In this document: in pieces, positions 11,961 to 22,168 of the stretch
Layout: every line of letters begins with the position of its first letter
Numbering within the stretch: position 1 is the stretch's first letter
From: Isoetes taiwanensis
Lineage: Eukaryota > Streptophyta > Lycopodiopsida > Isoetales > Isoetaceae
Direction: 5' to 3'
Length of the DNA: 64,000 nt
NCBI GenBank assembly: GCA_021234155.1
Contig: JAJEKV010000276.1
Span: forward strand, 62,001-126,000
Notes under the pieces: model-generated
The model's input: only the letters and a program-made list of their open reading frames with translations
Databases searched by the model: none
Told to the model about the DNA's origin: nothing
Position numbers and translations under genes: made by a program

Positions 11961-12587
11961 TCTCACAAAAGATAGATAGATAGATAGAAATTTTAAATAG
12001 ATGTATCAACAAAAGAAGAATGTTGATACATAGATTTATATAAAACGAACATGCATAGATTTACATAGATATATAGATTTATATAAAAAGAAGAATGTTG
12101 ATACATAGATTTTTTTTTGGCAGCAAAATTTGCTTGCTGCCATTGATATCTGAAACAAATTTAAGAATACAATCAATTCTTAACAAGATTTATACATTCT
12201 GTATCCAGACATTTGCCACAAATCCAATCCAATTGAACAAAACTTAAGCGCGGTCTATATCCAAGCCTATTTGCCACAAATCTAATCGATTTGTTAGAAG
12301 GCAAAGCTGAATACAAAAATGATCTGACACAGAACAGATTGGAAGCTCCAAGAACGGGAAAAGAGGTGGAATCTAGAAGATGGGGTAGAAATAAAAGGTA
12401 GATAAGACCTTAAGCAGGGTATCCGCTTCCCAGGCAGAGCCTGCCACATGCATTTGCAACCAGGTCAGAATAGAAGATTTGGCAGCAAAAATTGCAACGA
12501 AACCACAAGTTTATTGGATTCCAAGATTATTTTAAGCCAAGCGTTTCAAACAGGAAATATTCAGATGTAGATTTTGCAGGCACTTGC
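11961..12587. other. Spacer in element B
   Basis: A short GATA run (about 11968-11990) and two copies of an atagatttatataaaa phrase, then unremarkable DNA. No GH1 exon 4 could be seen here, although the next exon of the adjacent fragment would be expected on this side. Confidence 0.4.
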
Positions 12588-12977
12588 CTCATATCTATGA
12601 TACTGGTCATTAATCTCATCTGCACAAAGCTTCGAAAAGGTGAGAAACTATAAGTTAATGAATCGGAAATATGGAGCAGATCTGAGCAGCTAGAGACCTG
12701 GTTTGGTTTTGGTCAGATGGTCCCAAACAGAGGGCCCTTTTCGGCCCTCATGTGCAGCCCCTTCGAACTGGATATGGAGGTTTTTTTGATGAGGAATTAA
12801 GAAGAAAGGAAAGTAATTTTAACAGACAGAAATTTTCCTGAAGAAGGTGAGGAGACAGACCTGCAAAGCAGAGCTTCCAATGCCGAACAAAAAACCCTCT
12901 GGGAAGCTGGATCTGCCAAAGCTCTGGCTGCCTATGGCCTCTGCAACCACAGCCTCTGCCTCATGCAGAGGAGCCAT
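12588..12977 (-). pseudogene. GH1 beta-glucosidase exons 1-3 (captured fragment)
   Basis: Glycoside hydrolase family 1 enzymes remove glucose from beta-glucosides. Exon 1 (12977-12861) starts at an ATG in good context and ends SSFPEGFLFGIGSSALQ, the conserved GH1 N-terminal motif, followed by a GT donor. Exon 2 (12767-12698) encodes FEGAAHEGRKGPSVWDHLTK. Exon 3 (12619-12588) encodes DEINDQYHRYE and is followed by a GCAAGT donor. Intron positions match those usual in plant GH1 genes. Only about 70 of the usual ~500 residues are present and no catalytic glutamate exon was found, so this is a fragment. Retained introns show it was copied as DNA. It lies inside element B. Confidence 0.85.
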
Positions 12978-13451
12978 TTTTCCAGAGTGGAGTTTTCCTT
13001 TGGCCAAGCTCTTGAAGACTTCTTTCCCTGTTTGAAACGTTTCGGACTGAAGATGGAGGCGAAGTGGAGATGGACAATAGCCCACCTTCAATGTCCTGAC
13101 CAGAATATTACCTCATTTCCTTTGACTTTTTCCTGCCCTAAAGCATTCTTCACCAGAGCTGGAGTTCAGAGTACCCTCTTTTTTTATTCATCTCTGTATG
13201 CCATACAATTCATTTCTATGGTCTTTCGGAATTACCTCATGGCGTTGAATCTGATGCTTGTAGCTGGCTTTTGGGTTCCATTTAATGCTCTCGTATCTGT
13301 GATGAATTGCTGCTGGTAGAATTTCTTTTCTGATCAGAGTCGGTTCAGATTCAAACGTAAAAGCTTTTGCTTGACAAAAAACATGCGAGCAGAGTAATGG
13401 GTTGTGTTCCTTCGAGAGAAAGCAGAAACAGAGCAAAAGGTTACAGAGAAA

Positions 13452-13615
13452 CTGGGTTTAGGAAGATTTAGACGAGAATGTAAGCCAATCTGTACGGCCG
13501 GCCAGACTTCCGCCATAGCTGCAGCTCCAGCAATGGACAACTCCACCGGGTCTATGAACCAAGCCTTTGCCTCTCCATCCTGTCCCTTCTCAAAAAGGCT
13601 CGCCTTGGCATTGCC
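13452..13615 (-). other. Unrecognised exon-like open frame in element B
   Basis: After a possible acceptor (gctag), an open stretch of about 55 codons reads GNAKASLFEKGQDGEAKAWF and continues with an alanine-rich stretch including IAGAAAMAEVWPAV. Composition is protein-like and GC is higher than around it. I cannot assign a family. It may be another captured exon on the same strand as the GH1 and TauE pieces, or chance. Confidence 0.25.
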
Positions 13616-14119
13616 CTAGCTGCCCGTTTCCAAAATCTGAGTTTTACCCTCGATCGTTCTGATGTAGATCTGAACCCAACTTCAAATCCCCATTTAAATT
13701 ATTCTGATCGGAATGGCTATGGCAACAAGAGCATAAGTGTGGAGATGAAGGCGGCAGTGGCTGTTATCCGAGCAATGGAGCAATGGAGCAGTGGCCGGAA
13801 TGGAGCTGGGGCAGTGCCCGCAATGGCGCTGGATCTGGACGCAGAGATGGAGGCATGAATTTGGCGGCAAAGCTTACGCGCCAGAAATCCTGGAAACAAA
13901 CAATAATAAACGATAATAGTTCAAATTTCGGCCAATGGAATGCGAGGACGAAGATCACAATCTTGACCATTTAGAATATCTTAGCCGTTCCTTTTTTTAA
14001 ATATAGACGTTGTTAGCTCATGTTCATGTTAAACAGTTTAGTTGGTTTTTTAACCATGTTCTATTACAAAGGGATGGTCTTATAACAAACTAGTTACCGT
14101 GCCCACAACGCTGGGCACA

Positions 14120-14320
14120 ATTTAGTAACATGTAAATGTTGGAAACTCATACAATCCAATGAAACTTGTTGGGAGCATATTTCAATTTAGTAACACGTAA
14201 ATGTTTGGAACTTGTACAATCCAACGACGAAACTTGTTGGAAGCATATTTCAATTTAGTAACATGTAAATGTTCGGAACTTGTACAATCCAACAAAACTT
14301 GTTGGGATCATAGTTATGTT
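14120..14320. repeat. Three tandem copies of a ~72-bp unit
   Basis: The phrase aatttagtaacatgtaaatg, then ggaacttgtacaatccaac, then aaacttgttgg recurs three times with few changes. Noncoding. Confidence 0.75.
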
Positions 14321-15474
14321 GCCTTGCTTGGCTTATTTCCTGAGCTTATTTATTTTGGGAGCTTATTTCCTAAGCTTATTTAGCAAGAATTTTCCAGCTA
14401 ACTGGTTTGCATGTCTTTTGCCTTCTCTAAAGGAACTCAAAGATGGTATTTTGAAAATAAATCCAACAATTCAACACATCATTGAAAATGATATTTGACA
14501 TAAGGTTTGCTTTCTTAACAATTCAACACTATATTTGTCTATATTCCTTGAGGGGGTAGTTGAAAAAAATATGAATTTCAGGTTTGAAGAAGGACAATGC
14601 TGATATATTTACTCTGGAAATTATAATTTGCTTATATTATGAAGTACATGTAGATATAGACAAATACATTCCAAGTTTAGCACATCTTTTTCTCTACCAT
14701 ATCATTGGTCATCTTTGGCTTGTAGTTTTGAAACCTTTATACACTACACATCAAATTGACACCGCAAGACACCTTTGGGTCAGTCTAGATCTTCGTTCTA
14801 TGTTTCTTCACGCATGCCCTGTCAGATTGGGCAATGTCGCTGAAGAATTTGACATACATCTAGACATCATAGTTTAGGCACATTAGTTCTTGCAAATGAC
14901 TCATGGAGCTACATATCTATATTTTGTTGCTGTCTTAAAAGGTAAATAACTGTATGTGCTTTAATAAAAGGTTCTATATGTTAGAAAGTGAAGTTTTTAG
15001 TCTACAAACTATCTCAAGCTTTGTTTGCTATCTTACATGTTCAAATATTAGCTGAGCAGCATCCCTCACATGATTCTTGACATAAATAGAATGGTCTTTT
15101 GCATGTAGGATGCAGATAGTCAAATAAGGTTCTTTTTTCTTGTACACATGGGTCTCACGACTCATCGCGGTGCAAGGAAATAAGAAATACACTGCTCCCA
15201 ACTATTCCTGCATTTGAAAAACATCTCAATCTCTGCCAAATCCAAAGCAAATAGAGAGATTCTATGTTGAAACCAAGAGATTGTTTGTTGAATTAGAATA
15301 AATATTTCGTAATATAACTCTGGTAGATGCCGTAGACATAAGCTCGTTAACCTTAGCTTGATGTGAAGAGAAGACCATGAAGCAGTAGTTGCAAGAGTTA
15401 CCTAATTTATTGATGGAATTAGAAAAATTCTCAAGTTCCCACCTTTAAAAAAACTATTGGCCTATTATACTCAC
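14321..15474. other. Core of element B, no recognised gene
   Basis: The plus-strand open frame 14584-14877 (97 residues) matches no family I know. Downstream exons of the adjacent TauE/SafE fragment would be expected here on the minus strand, but I could not find them. Confidence 0.35.
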
Positions 15475-16016
15475 CTGAGGGTGTATTTCAATTTGCAAAA
15501 CAATAGGGTTAACAATCATGTCACCTCCAATGGCCAGCACACCACCCAAAACTCCAGCAAATATAGCCATTAATGGAAGAAGAGTATGTTGTTCTGTTTC
15601 CTAAATGCCAGCAACAATGAGGATTGGTTTTATACCAAAATAAACAATGCACAATGTTTTGACTCATACCTCTGTAACGATATGTTCTTCTTGCACAGTT
15701 CTATGGACATATATGCCCATCCAACAGGCAATAAGAAATGCAAAAGGAACCTGGGATGCAGTCAAGATCCAACATTCAACTCCGCATGGATATCTTAGCA
15801 AGCTCTGATTTAAGAAACATGCAGCTTCATGTTAACTCCCTTAGGATGTTAACAAATGCTTTGGTTTCATCAACCATTGTTTTCATGTGACATCCTATGA
15901 AAATAAAATCGAATTTATAGATTATCAAATGTCGTAGAACAACAAAGAATTTTAGGTTTACCTTGTTCCTCTTGGTGCCCTTCAATACCTGAACTGCAAC
16001 ACGTCTTGAAAAAAAC
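15475..16016 (-). pseudogene. TauE/SafE family transporter exons (captured fragment)
   Basis: TauE/SafE proteins are multi-pass membrane permeases linked to export of sulfite or sulfonates. Exon c (15600-15475, exactly 42 codons between AG and GT) contains LLPLMAIFAGVLGGVLAIGG, then DMIVNPIVLQIEIHPQ, the family's glycine-rich transmembrane segment. Most members read GIGGGM where this has AIGGDM. Exon b (15804-15670, exactly 45 codons) contains CWILTASQVPFAFLIACWMG, another predicted membrane segment. A shorter exon-like piece (16016-15962) precedes them. Only about a quarter of a normal protein is present. It lies in element B on the same strand as the GH1 exons. Confidence 0.75.
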
Positions 16017-16139
16017 CTGTAGCATAAAACATAAAGAAATCATCAGTAACTTACGACACAACAAAAGCACCAGAAGCGCAGATAATGTTTCTAAGAAAAT
16101 ACCACATCGATCTGGAGCTTGCGCCATACTACGGAGCAT

Positions 16140-17976
16140 GGATCTTTTGGCGCATGGAGCAATTTGGCCCCTGCACTTCCGATGAATGATTTTCTAGGAC
16201 ATTTCAAAGATCGAAGCCTGGCCCCCGACGGATCGACATGTATCCACCCATCAATTCAATAAACTTGCAAATCTTGACAAATATCATATCCAATTCTCGA
16301 GCTCTCTACAATGCGACCGTTGCAAGAATAGGAGGCGCTTATGTGTTAGTCATATAATGTGGCGTGCCACATCTTCCAAAAAAATGACATGTCATTATGG
16401 TGAATATGCTTCTTCTAACAAGTTGCAAATTGCCGAGGCAAATTCTTCATTTTTCTATCCCTTCATCTTTTGCCATGTCACTCATAGTTGCCATCTCGCA
16501 TGCTCATGCCATGTCATCGCCTATAACTTTTGTAAAAGTCACATTTTCAAAAAGAAAGAAGTTTGGTTTCTCTCTCTTATGGCACCTCATCATTTCCAGT
16601 GCCACATCACCTTGCTTGCCACTATTACCTACTTATTACACTAAAGAAATCTCCCTTTTCTTTTAATTGACCTAGTCATTTTCTATCTAAAGTGCATAAA
16701 TGCTTAGTCATCATGCCACATAGCACACTATCCAAAGGAATGCCATGTCAGCATGGAGAAATATGTTTTTTTTTTTTTTTTAAGTTCTCTAGGCAAATTC
16801 TTTGTTTTTCCACCCGTTCATCTTTTGCCACCTCAGCACTCATCTGCAACCATTCGTACTTGTATGCTTCAAAATTTTCAAAATAAACTAGTCCAAACTC
16901 ATATTGCAGACATTTGCATGTTGTTTGAGACTATTCTTGATTGTGTTTTGCAATTCAGTGCACAAATTTGACCACTTGCCCATATCACAACTCCTTTTGG
17001 CACACCTCAGCTTTGGAATATTTCAAAAACTCCATTAGCAACTCAAAATCCTCATGTAGTTTGGCTTTCATTGCAAATTTTGCACCAACTTTGAACTCGA
17101 ATATCTCACAGATCTGAGCTCAGAATTGGCCAAAGTTTTCACCATTGCTTTCCAACAACTTTTCTCTATCAGTGTGAGTAATCAATAATCAAGAATCAAT
17201 TTATCTCCGCATGCCACCTCGATTTGAGTACTGCTACCATTTTCTAGAAATGGGAAAGGTATGAACATATGAACTTTTGAGCTATCCTATTGAAATTTTC
17301 TTGTATAGATTGATCGCCTTAAGTGATCTGGAGGTTCTAACCCCAACTTGAGCATAGTTTCAAGTTGGCTTCTTGTGCTTGACTGTTAAGCCAGCCAGGT
17401 TGAGGGTCAACATCATGTTAGGACATATTCAGACCTGTGTCAGTTGAAGTTATGCAAAAAACCTACTTGCTGATCCAAAAAACTACTTGCTGATTTTCAG
17501 GACGGGTTCATCGACAAAATTTTGGATCCACTTTAAACTCGTTTTTCTCCATCATCCCAGCCCAAATTAGGCAAAGTTTTTCTCACATGTTCCTACAACG
17601 TTTCTCGATAGTCTTTTAAAAATCATGCAAAATTGTTCAGTTAAACTCGAGATATCATCATTTGAGTGTGCAGACATTGTTTTGTTCCAGGGTAGTGCAC
17701 TAGCCAAATTTTCCTCTAACTTTGAACTCAATTTTCTCAGACATTTCAGATCCAAATTGAGCCAAAATTTTTCATACATTTCACTACAACTTTTCGCTGG
17801 TTGCTCCTCCAAAAATCATTTGAACAAGATCAACGCAACTCGAGATATTCAGATCTGAGTGCAACTACCTCATTTTGCTTTAGGGATCCTCATGTAATTG
17901 ATGCCTTTTTGCATACATTTGGATAAAGATTTGATGCCTTAAATCCTGACAGTAATGCGCTTGCTTCTCTCTTTTT
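16140..17976. other. Core of element B, degenerate repeats, no recognised gene
   Basis: Phrases such as gccatgtcatc (16.38-16.75 kb) and aactcg-rich, ccaaattgag-like blocks (17.09-17.80 kb) recur loosely, suggesting old tandem structure. Open frames here are short and unlike known proteins. Confidence 0.35.
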
Positions 17977-18056
17977 GTTTGGGTCCCATAGGCCAATTTG
18001 TCTCTGTGGACGATAAAAAATCTATTCTGTTCTATTCTATTCTATTCTATTCTTAA
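17977..18056 (+). mobile_element. LINE-type 3' end with (TTCTA)n tail
   Basis: The segment reads ggccaatttgtctctgtgga, then cgataaaaaa, then repeated ATTCT. The same terminal phrase, with a different microsatellite tail, ends the reverse-transcriptase fragment at 52.2-52.76 kb, so this is a 5'-truncated copy of that kind of non-LTR element. Confidence 0.6.
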
Positions 18057-18292
18057 ACAACCTGGAGGTTCTAACACACCATATCCAAATAAAAGCATGC
18101 ATATGAACTAACACACCTGAGAAGTGTCACCTTATACACGCGTATCCCACAATGATTTAGTGGCCATGGAAGAGGAAGACAAGCCATATGAGTAAAGTTT
18201 TTAGAATGCATTAGAAATTATGACAATGTCAATAATTCCAACTCTTTTGAGCGCTTCTATTCAAGACAATCTGTATACAATTAGCTCTTGAT

Positions 18293-19085
18293 TTCTAATT
18301 GCCACAATGGGAGGAAAATAGATCCAAATCCATGTCCGTCAGTTCCTATTGCTTTGCGTCTTCAACTCAACTTTTCGACCATGTCTCAAGTGCAAACGAC
18401 CAAAACTCGATCTCCATAATGTAAACCCTACAATAACCTAGCACCACATAGGGTTTACGTTTCAGAGGTCGAAACTTAGTTGTTTTTATAGATAACTAGG
18501 TGCACCATTTTTGAATATACATGCAGAGCTATGGCAACTGAAATAACAGAGTTTGGATCTATCGGCCATCCGGAACGATCCCAAACAATCTTGTTACTAC
18601 AAAAGGCGCTCTTGAATTCTAATTGCCACACTGGGAGGAGGATAAATCTAAACCCCATTCTGTCAGTTCCTATTGCTTTGCATCTTCAACTACAACTTCT
18701 TGACCATGACCCAAGTGCAAACGACCAAAACTCAACCTCGATAACGTAAACCCTACAATAACCTAGCAACACATAGGGTTTATGTTTTGGAGGCCGAAAC
18801 GTGGTTGTTTTTTTTTGAAACATATATATAGAGCTATGGCAGCTGAAATAACATAGTTTGAATATATCGGCCATACCGAACGATCCCAAACAATCTTTCT
18901 ACTGTAAACTCTTGAATTCTAATTGCCACACTGGGAGGAGGATAAACCTAAACCCCATTCTGTCAGTTCCTATTGCTTCGCATCTTCAACTACAGCTTCT
19001 CGACCATGTCCCAAATGCAACCGACCAAAACACAACCTGCATAACGTAAACCCTTCAATAACCTAGCATCACACAGTGTTTACAT
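18293..19085. repeat. Three tandem copies of a ~300-325-bp unit
   Basis: ttctaattgccacactggga recurs at about 18293, 18617 and 18918, each followed by cagttcctattgctttgc, then gtaaaccctacaataaccta. Spacing is about 324 and 301 bp. Copies two and three are the most alike. Apparent open frames 18531-18749 and 18858-19049 are the same repeat read twice. Confidence 0.8.
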
Positions 19086-19769
19086 TTCGGAGGCCATATC
19101 CTACTCAGATTTGACTAGGATCTTGCATAATGTCATCACGTAGAATGAGGGTGTTGATGCCAGAAGACGGACCCTTAAAACACTCCGGAAGCAGTTCGCC
19201 CCAAAGGCCCTCTCTCGAAGGCCCCTGGCCACGAATGGGCCACTCTCCCACTTCAGAACTATGAACTGGCTATGCCAATGGACTCAGAATGTCAACATTA
19301 CCATAGGGACCAAGTTTTGTTGGCAGAAGACCACCCCTTCTCCAAGAACCACCAAAGTAGCTCATGTCCAACATGTTCATAGTCAATTGGCCTAGGAGGT
19401 GATTGCGGAATAATGCCATGTCGCGCGTTCGTGTCTCTTTCATTGCAAAACATGATCGTGTAACTTAGTCTCTAGAATAATTTCGCTATTTCGGATGATG
19501 TGGCAAAGTCGAATCTCCATTCTGGTGCCTGTACTGCCCAAACAACAAAACACTTGGGTTTCTACGCGGGTTGCCCGCAGGACGCTTCGCGGTTTGATAA
19601 GTTCTCCAGGACCGATCTTGGATTTTTTTGAACCTACTCAAAGCTTGGTCCTTGAAAGGAGGATTCAATAGACGGATAAGAAAACCGAGCTCTGGGAGGG
19701 GGGGCATTAGCATATAGCCTCCCATGGAGCATTGCCACGAAAGGCTGCCTCGGCAACCTATCTAGAGCC
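19086..19769. other. Spacer in element B
   Basis: No gene recognised. The minus-strand open frame 19486-19725 lacks any known domain. Confidence 0.35.
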
Positions 19770-19935
19770 TGGTGGCATTTCGGAGCCTGGGTGGCATGCT
19801 TGAGCCACCTTGGCATGCTGGACCTTACGTGGCACGCTAGAGCCAACGTGGCATTTCGGAGCCTAGGTGGCATGTTTGAGCCACTTGGCATGTTGGAGCC
19901 TAGGTGACACATTAGAGCCAGCGTGGAACATTAGA
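19770..19935. repeat. Short reverse-oriented piece of element A's minisatellite
   Basis: Seven to nine units such as gagcctaggtggcatgtttg and gagccaccttggcatgctgg are the reverse complement of the 19-bp unit of the 2.6-5.6 kb array. This repeat is thus shared by both elements of the family. Confidence 0.85.
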
Positions 19936-20819
19936 GCCCTTCCGATTTACTGGAAATCTCCACAAGCAATACCGGCTATGGGCGCACCATTCGGGTGGAT
20001 TCTCCCCGTTTGAGAACCACAGTTTTATGCATGGTCAGGTCCATGCATGGAGACCCGAACTAGAAAGTAAAAGATAACCCCATCCACGTGACATCTCTTT
20101 TAAAGTCAGATTAGAGTCCTGGTAACGTTGCCTAAATAATAACCTACACCAACAACTCTGTCCAAGGCATCAAATTTCCACATATTGCATTCTTTACATG
20201 CAATATGCCATTTTCAGTGTCAACTACCGGGCCAATTTTTCAAGGTAGATAAAGATAGGTTTTTCAACCATTATAAAATTTTGAAGGTCTTACCAACCTT
20301 TAAATATGAACTTAAAGCTATAGTATTAAATTAAGACCACGATCTTTAGACCATGCAACCAAGCAAATGCGGCTCCTGGCATAGTATCCATCTAGCAAAT
20401 CTAGAGGGCAATTCGCCCTAACTTATTTTCAGTATGCCCTACAAGTATTTTACTAAACCATAAAATACAAAGACATTGCATGCACATAACAAATTCTATG
20501 TCTCTAGAGATGCCACATTGTCCCCGATCGTCCCACAGAAACTCTAGCAAGATTATAAAATTGTCAAGTTCTTGTGATGAATATAGTATTGTAAGTCTAT
20601 TGGGTAGATTCTTAAGTGTCCCATAAACGATAAATATGGGGTCCGTTAGCTCAAACCTACAATACTAGCTAGGGATGGAAATTAATCCCCCAGGAACTAA
20701 ATCAAGCTTAATTAAATAATACATCATTAGACAAATCGAGGAGCTTTGTGAAACATCAAATTTCATCTAAAATATACTGTTCAATGAAATGTTATAACTA
20801 AAATTGTAATAGCGCCTAG
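19936..20819. other. Spacer in element B
   Basis: No gene, repeat or regulatory signal recognised. Confidence 0.35.
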
Positions 20820-21262
20820 AAAAGCACCATCAGACGATTAGTCCGATGCAATATCCGGACGAATAGTTCCGATTTTAAAATCGACGAATAGTCCGACGCG
20901 AAAATCTGATGATATATCCGGACGCTATATCGGCGACTTTCTCGACGATTATTCCGAGGATTATTACACGGCTATTCCCGACGATTATTCCGACGATATA
21001 TTCGACAAAGAAATTCTCGCGACAAGAAATTCTCGACGCTTTTTCCGACGATACATATTTGACGATATTCCGATGATTAATGTGACGCCTAACCCGACGT
21101 AAGGCTTCGACGGCGATTTATGTGACGATATGTCCGACGTAGTATTGTCGAAAAAGCATCAAAATAGTAATCGCCAAGACGTTCTGGCACCAGACGCCGG
21201 GCAAAATCTCTCTAGAAAAATCGACGATTTTTCTGACAAAAAATGCTCATTCTCTTGTAGTG
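20820..21262. mobile_element. Truncated CACTA-like right end with CGACGAT subterminal repeats
   Basis: More than a dozen variants of ccgacgat, tccgacg and gacgatat in both orientations precede the terminus tctcttgtagtg, the reverse complement of a CACTA-type end. The terminus resembles that at base 220, but the subterminal motif differs. No left end could be found, so this copy is truncated. It is nested in element B. Confidence 0.6.
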
Positions 21263-21349
21263 GTTGGATCTAACCGTTGAAGTTATTTTTCACGAATGTA
21301 AAACAATACGATACATTCCCAAAGTTGACCACACAAACAATATTCCAAG

Positions 21350-22160
21350 TGGTGGTGCTTTGCTTAAGAAATAACCTCAAAAAAACCATACTTCCTTAAG
21401 AAATAGATGCGTAAAAACTACGCCACTCGTAAAACCACATTTTCAGAAAAAACAAACCTTAAAAACTACACCTACTTAAAAACCACACCTCAAAAACCAT
21501 ACTTACTTTAAAAAATAGCTACATAAAAAACTATACCTAGTTTATATAAACCACACCAAAAAAAATCATACTTCCTTAAAAATAGCTTCTTAAAAACTAC
21601 ACCTAGTTATAAACTACACCACTTCAGAAAACCATACTTCATTAAAAAATAGCCACTTAAAAACTACACCCGCTTATAAACCACACTTCAAAAACCCATA
21701 CTTCTTTAAAAAACAGCTATTTAAAAACTACACCCACTTATAAACGACACCTCAAAAAACAACACCTCGATTAAAAAAAATCATACCACTTTAGAAAACC
21801 ATACTTCCTTAAAAAATAACCACTTAAAAACTATACCTCCTTATAAACCACACTTCAAAATCTTCCATAAAAAACGACTACTTAAAACTACATCTAGTTA
21901 TAAACTACACCTCAAAAACAACACCTTCTTAAAAAACAACACCCCTCAAAAAATAAGCAACACTTCTTTTTAAAAACGACACCTCAAAAAAAAAAAAAAG
22001 ACCACACCTTCAAAAAAAAAAAAAAAACTATAGCTCCATAAAAAACTACATCGCCTCCTTAATAAACCACACCTCCACATAACCACATGTAGATTTTTTG
22101 AAACAACGACATGTGGTCTTTTTGTTACTGTTGTTTTTAGGTGTGGACCCAGAATTGGGG
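21350..22160. repeat. Right subterminal arm of element B
   Basis: Tandem degenerate units of roughly 60 bp: cttaaaaactacacc, then tataaaccacacc, then catacttccttaaaaa, with many small changes. Homopolymer A runs interrupt it near 22.0 kb. The motif is complementary to the left arm at 10.9-12.0 kb. Confidence 0.7.
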
Positions 22161-22168
22161 TGGTATTA

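Larger units (their letters stand above)
10883..22168. mobile_element. Element B: 11.3-kb member of the element A family with captured exons
   Basis: The left end starts CACAACCACCCCAATACTGG. The right end, reverse-complemented, contains ACCACCCCAATTCTGGGTCC. Both match element A's termini. The flanks are the two halves of one copia LTR, and an uninterrupted copy of that LTR lies at 29.4 kb, so this is one insertion. The flanking triplets are ATA and ATC, an imperfect duplication. Arms of GTTGTTTTT/AAAAACTACACC motifs lie at 10.9-12.0 and 21.35-22.16 kb. The core holds GH1 and TauE/SafE exons with their introns, tandem repeats, a PIF/Harbinger-type MITE, a truncated CACTA end, and a short piece of element A's minisatellite. 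No transposase was recognised. Confidence 0.7.
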
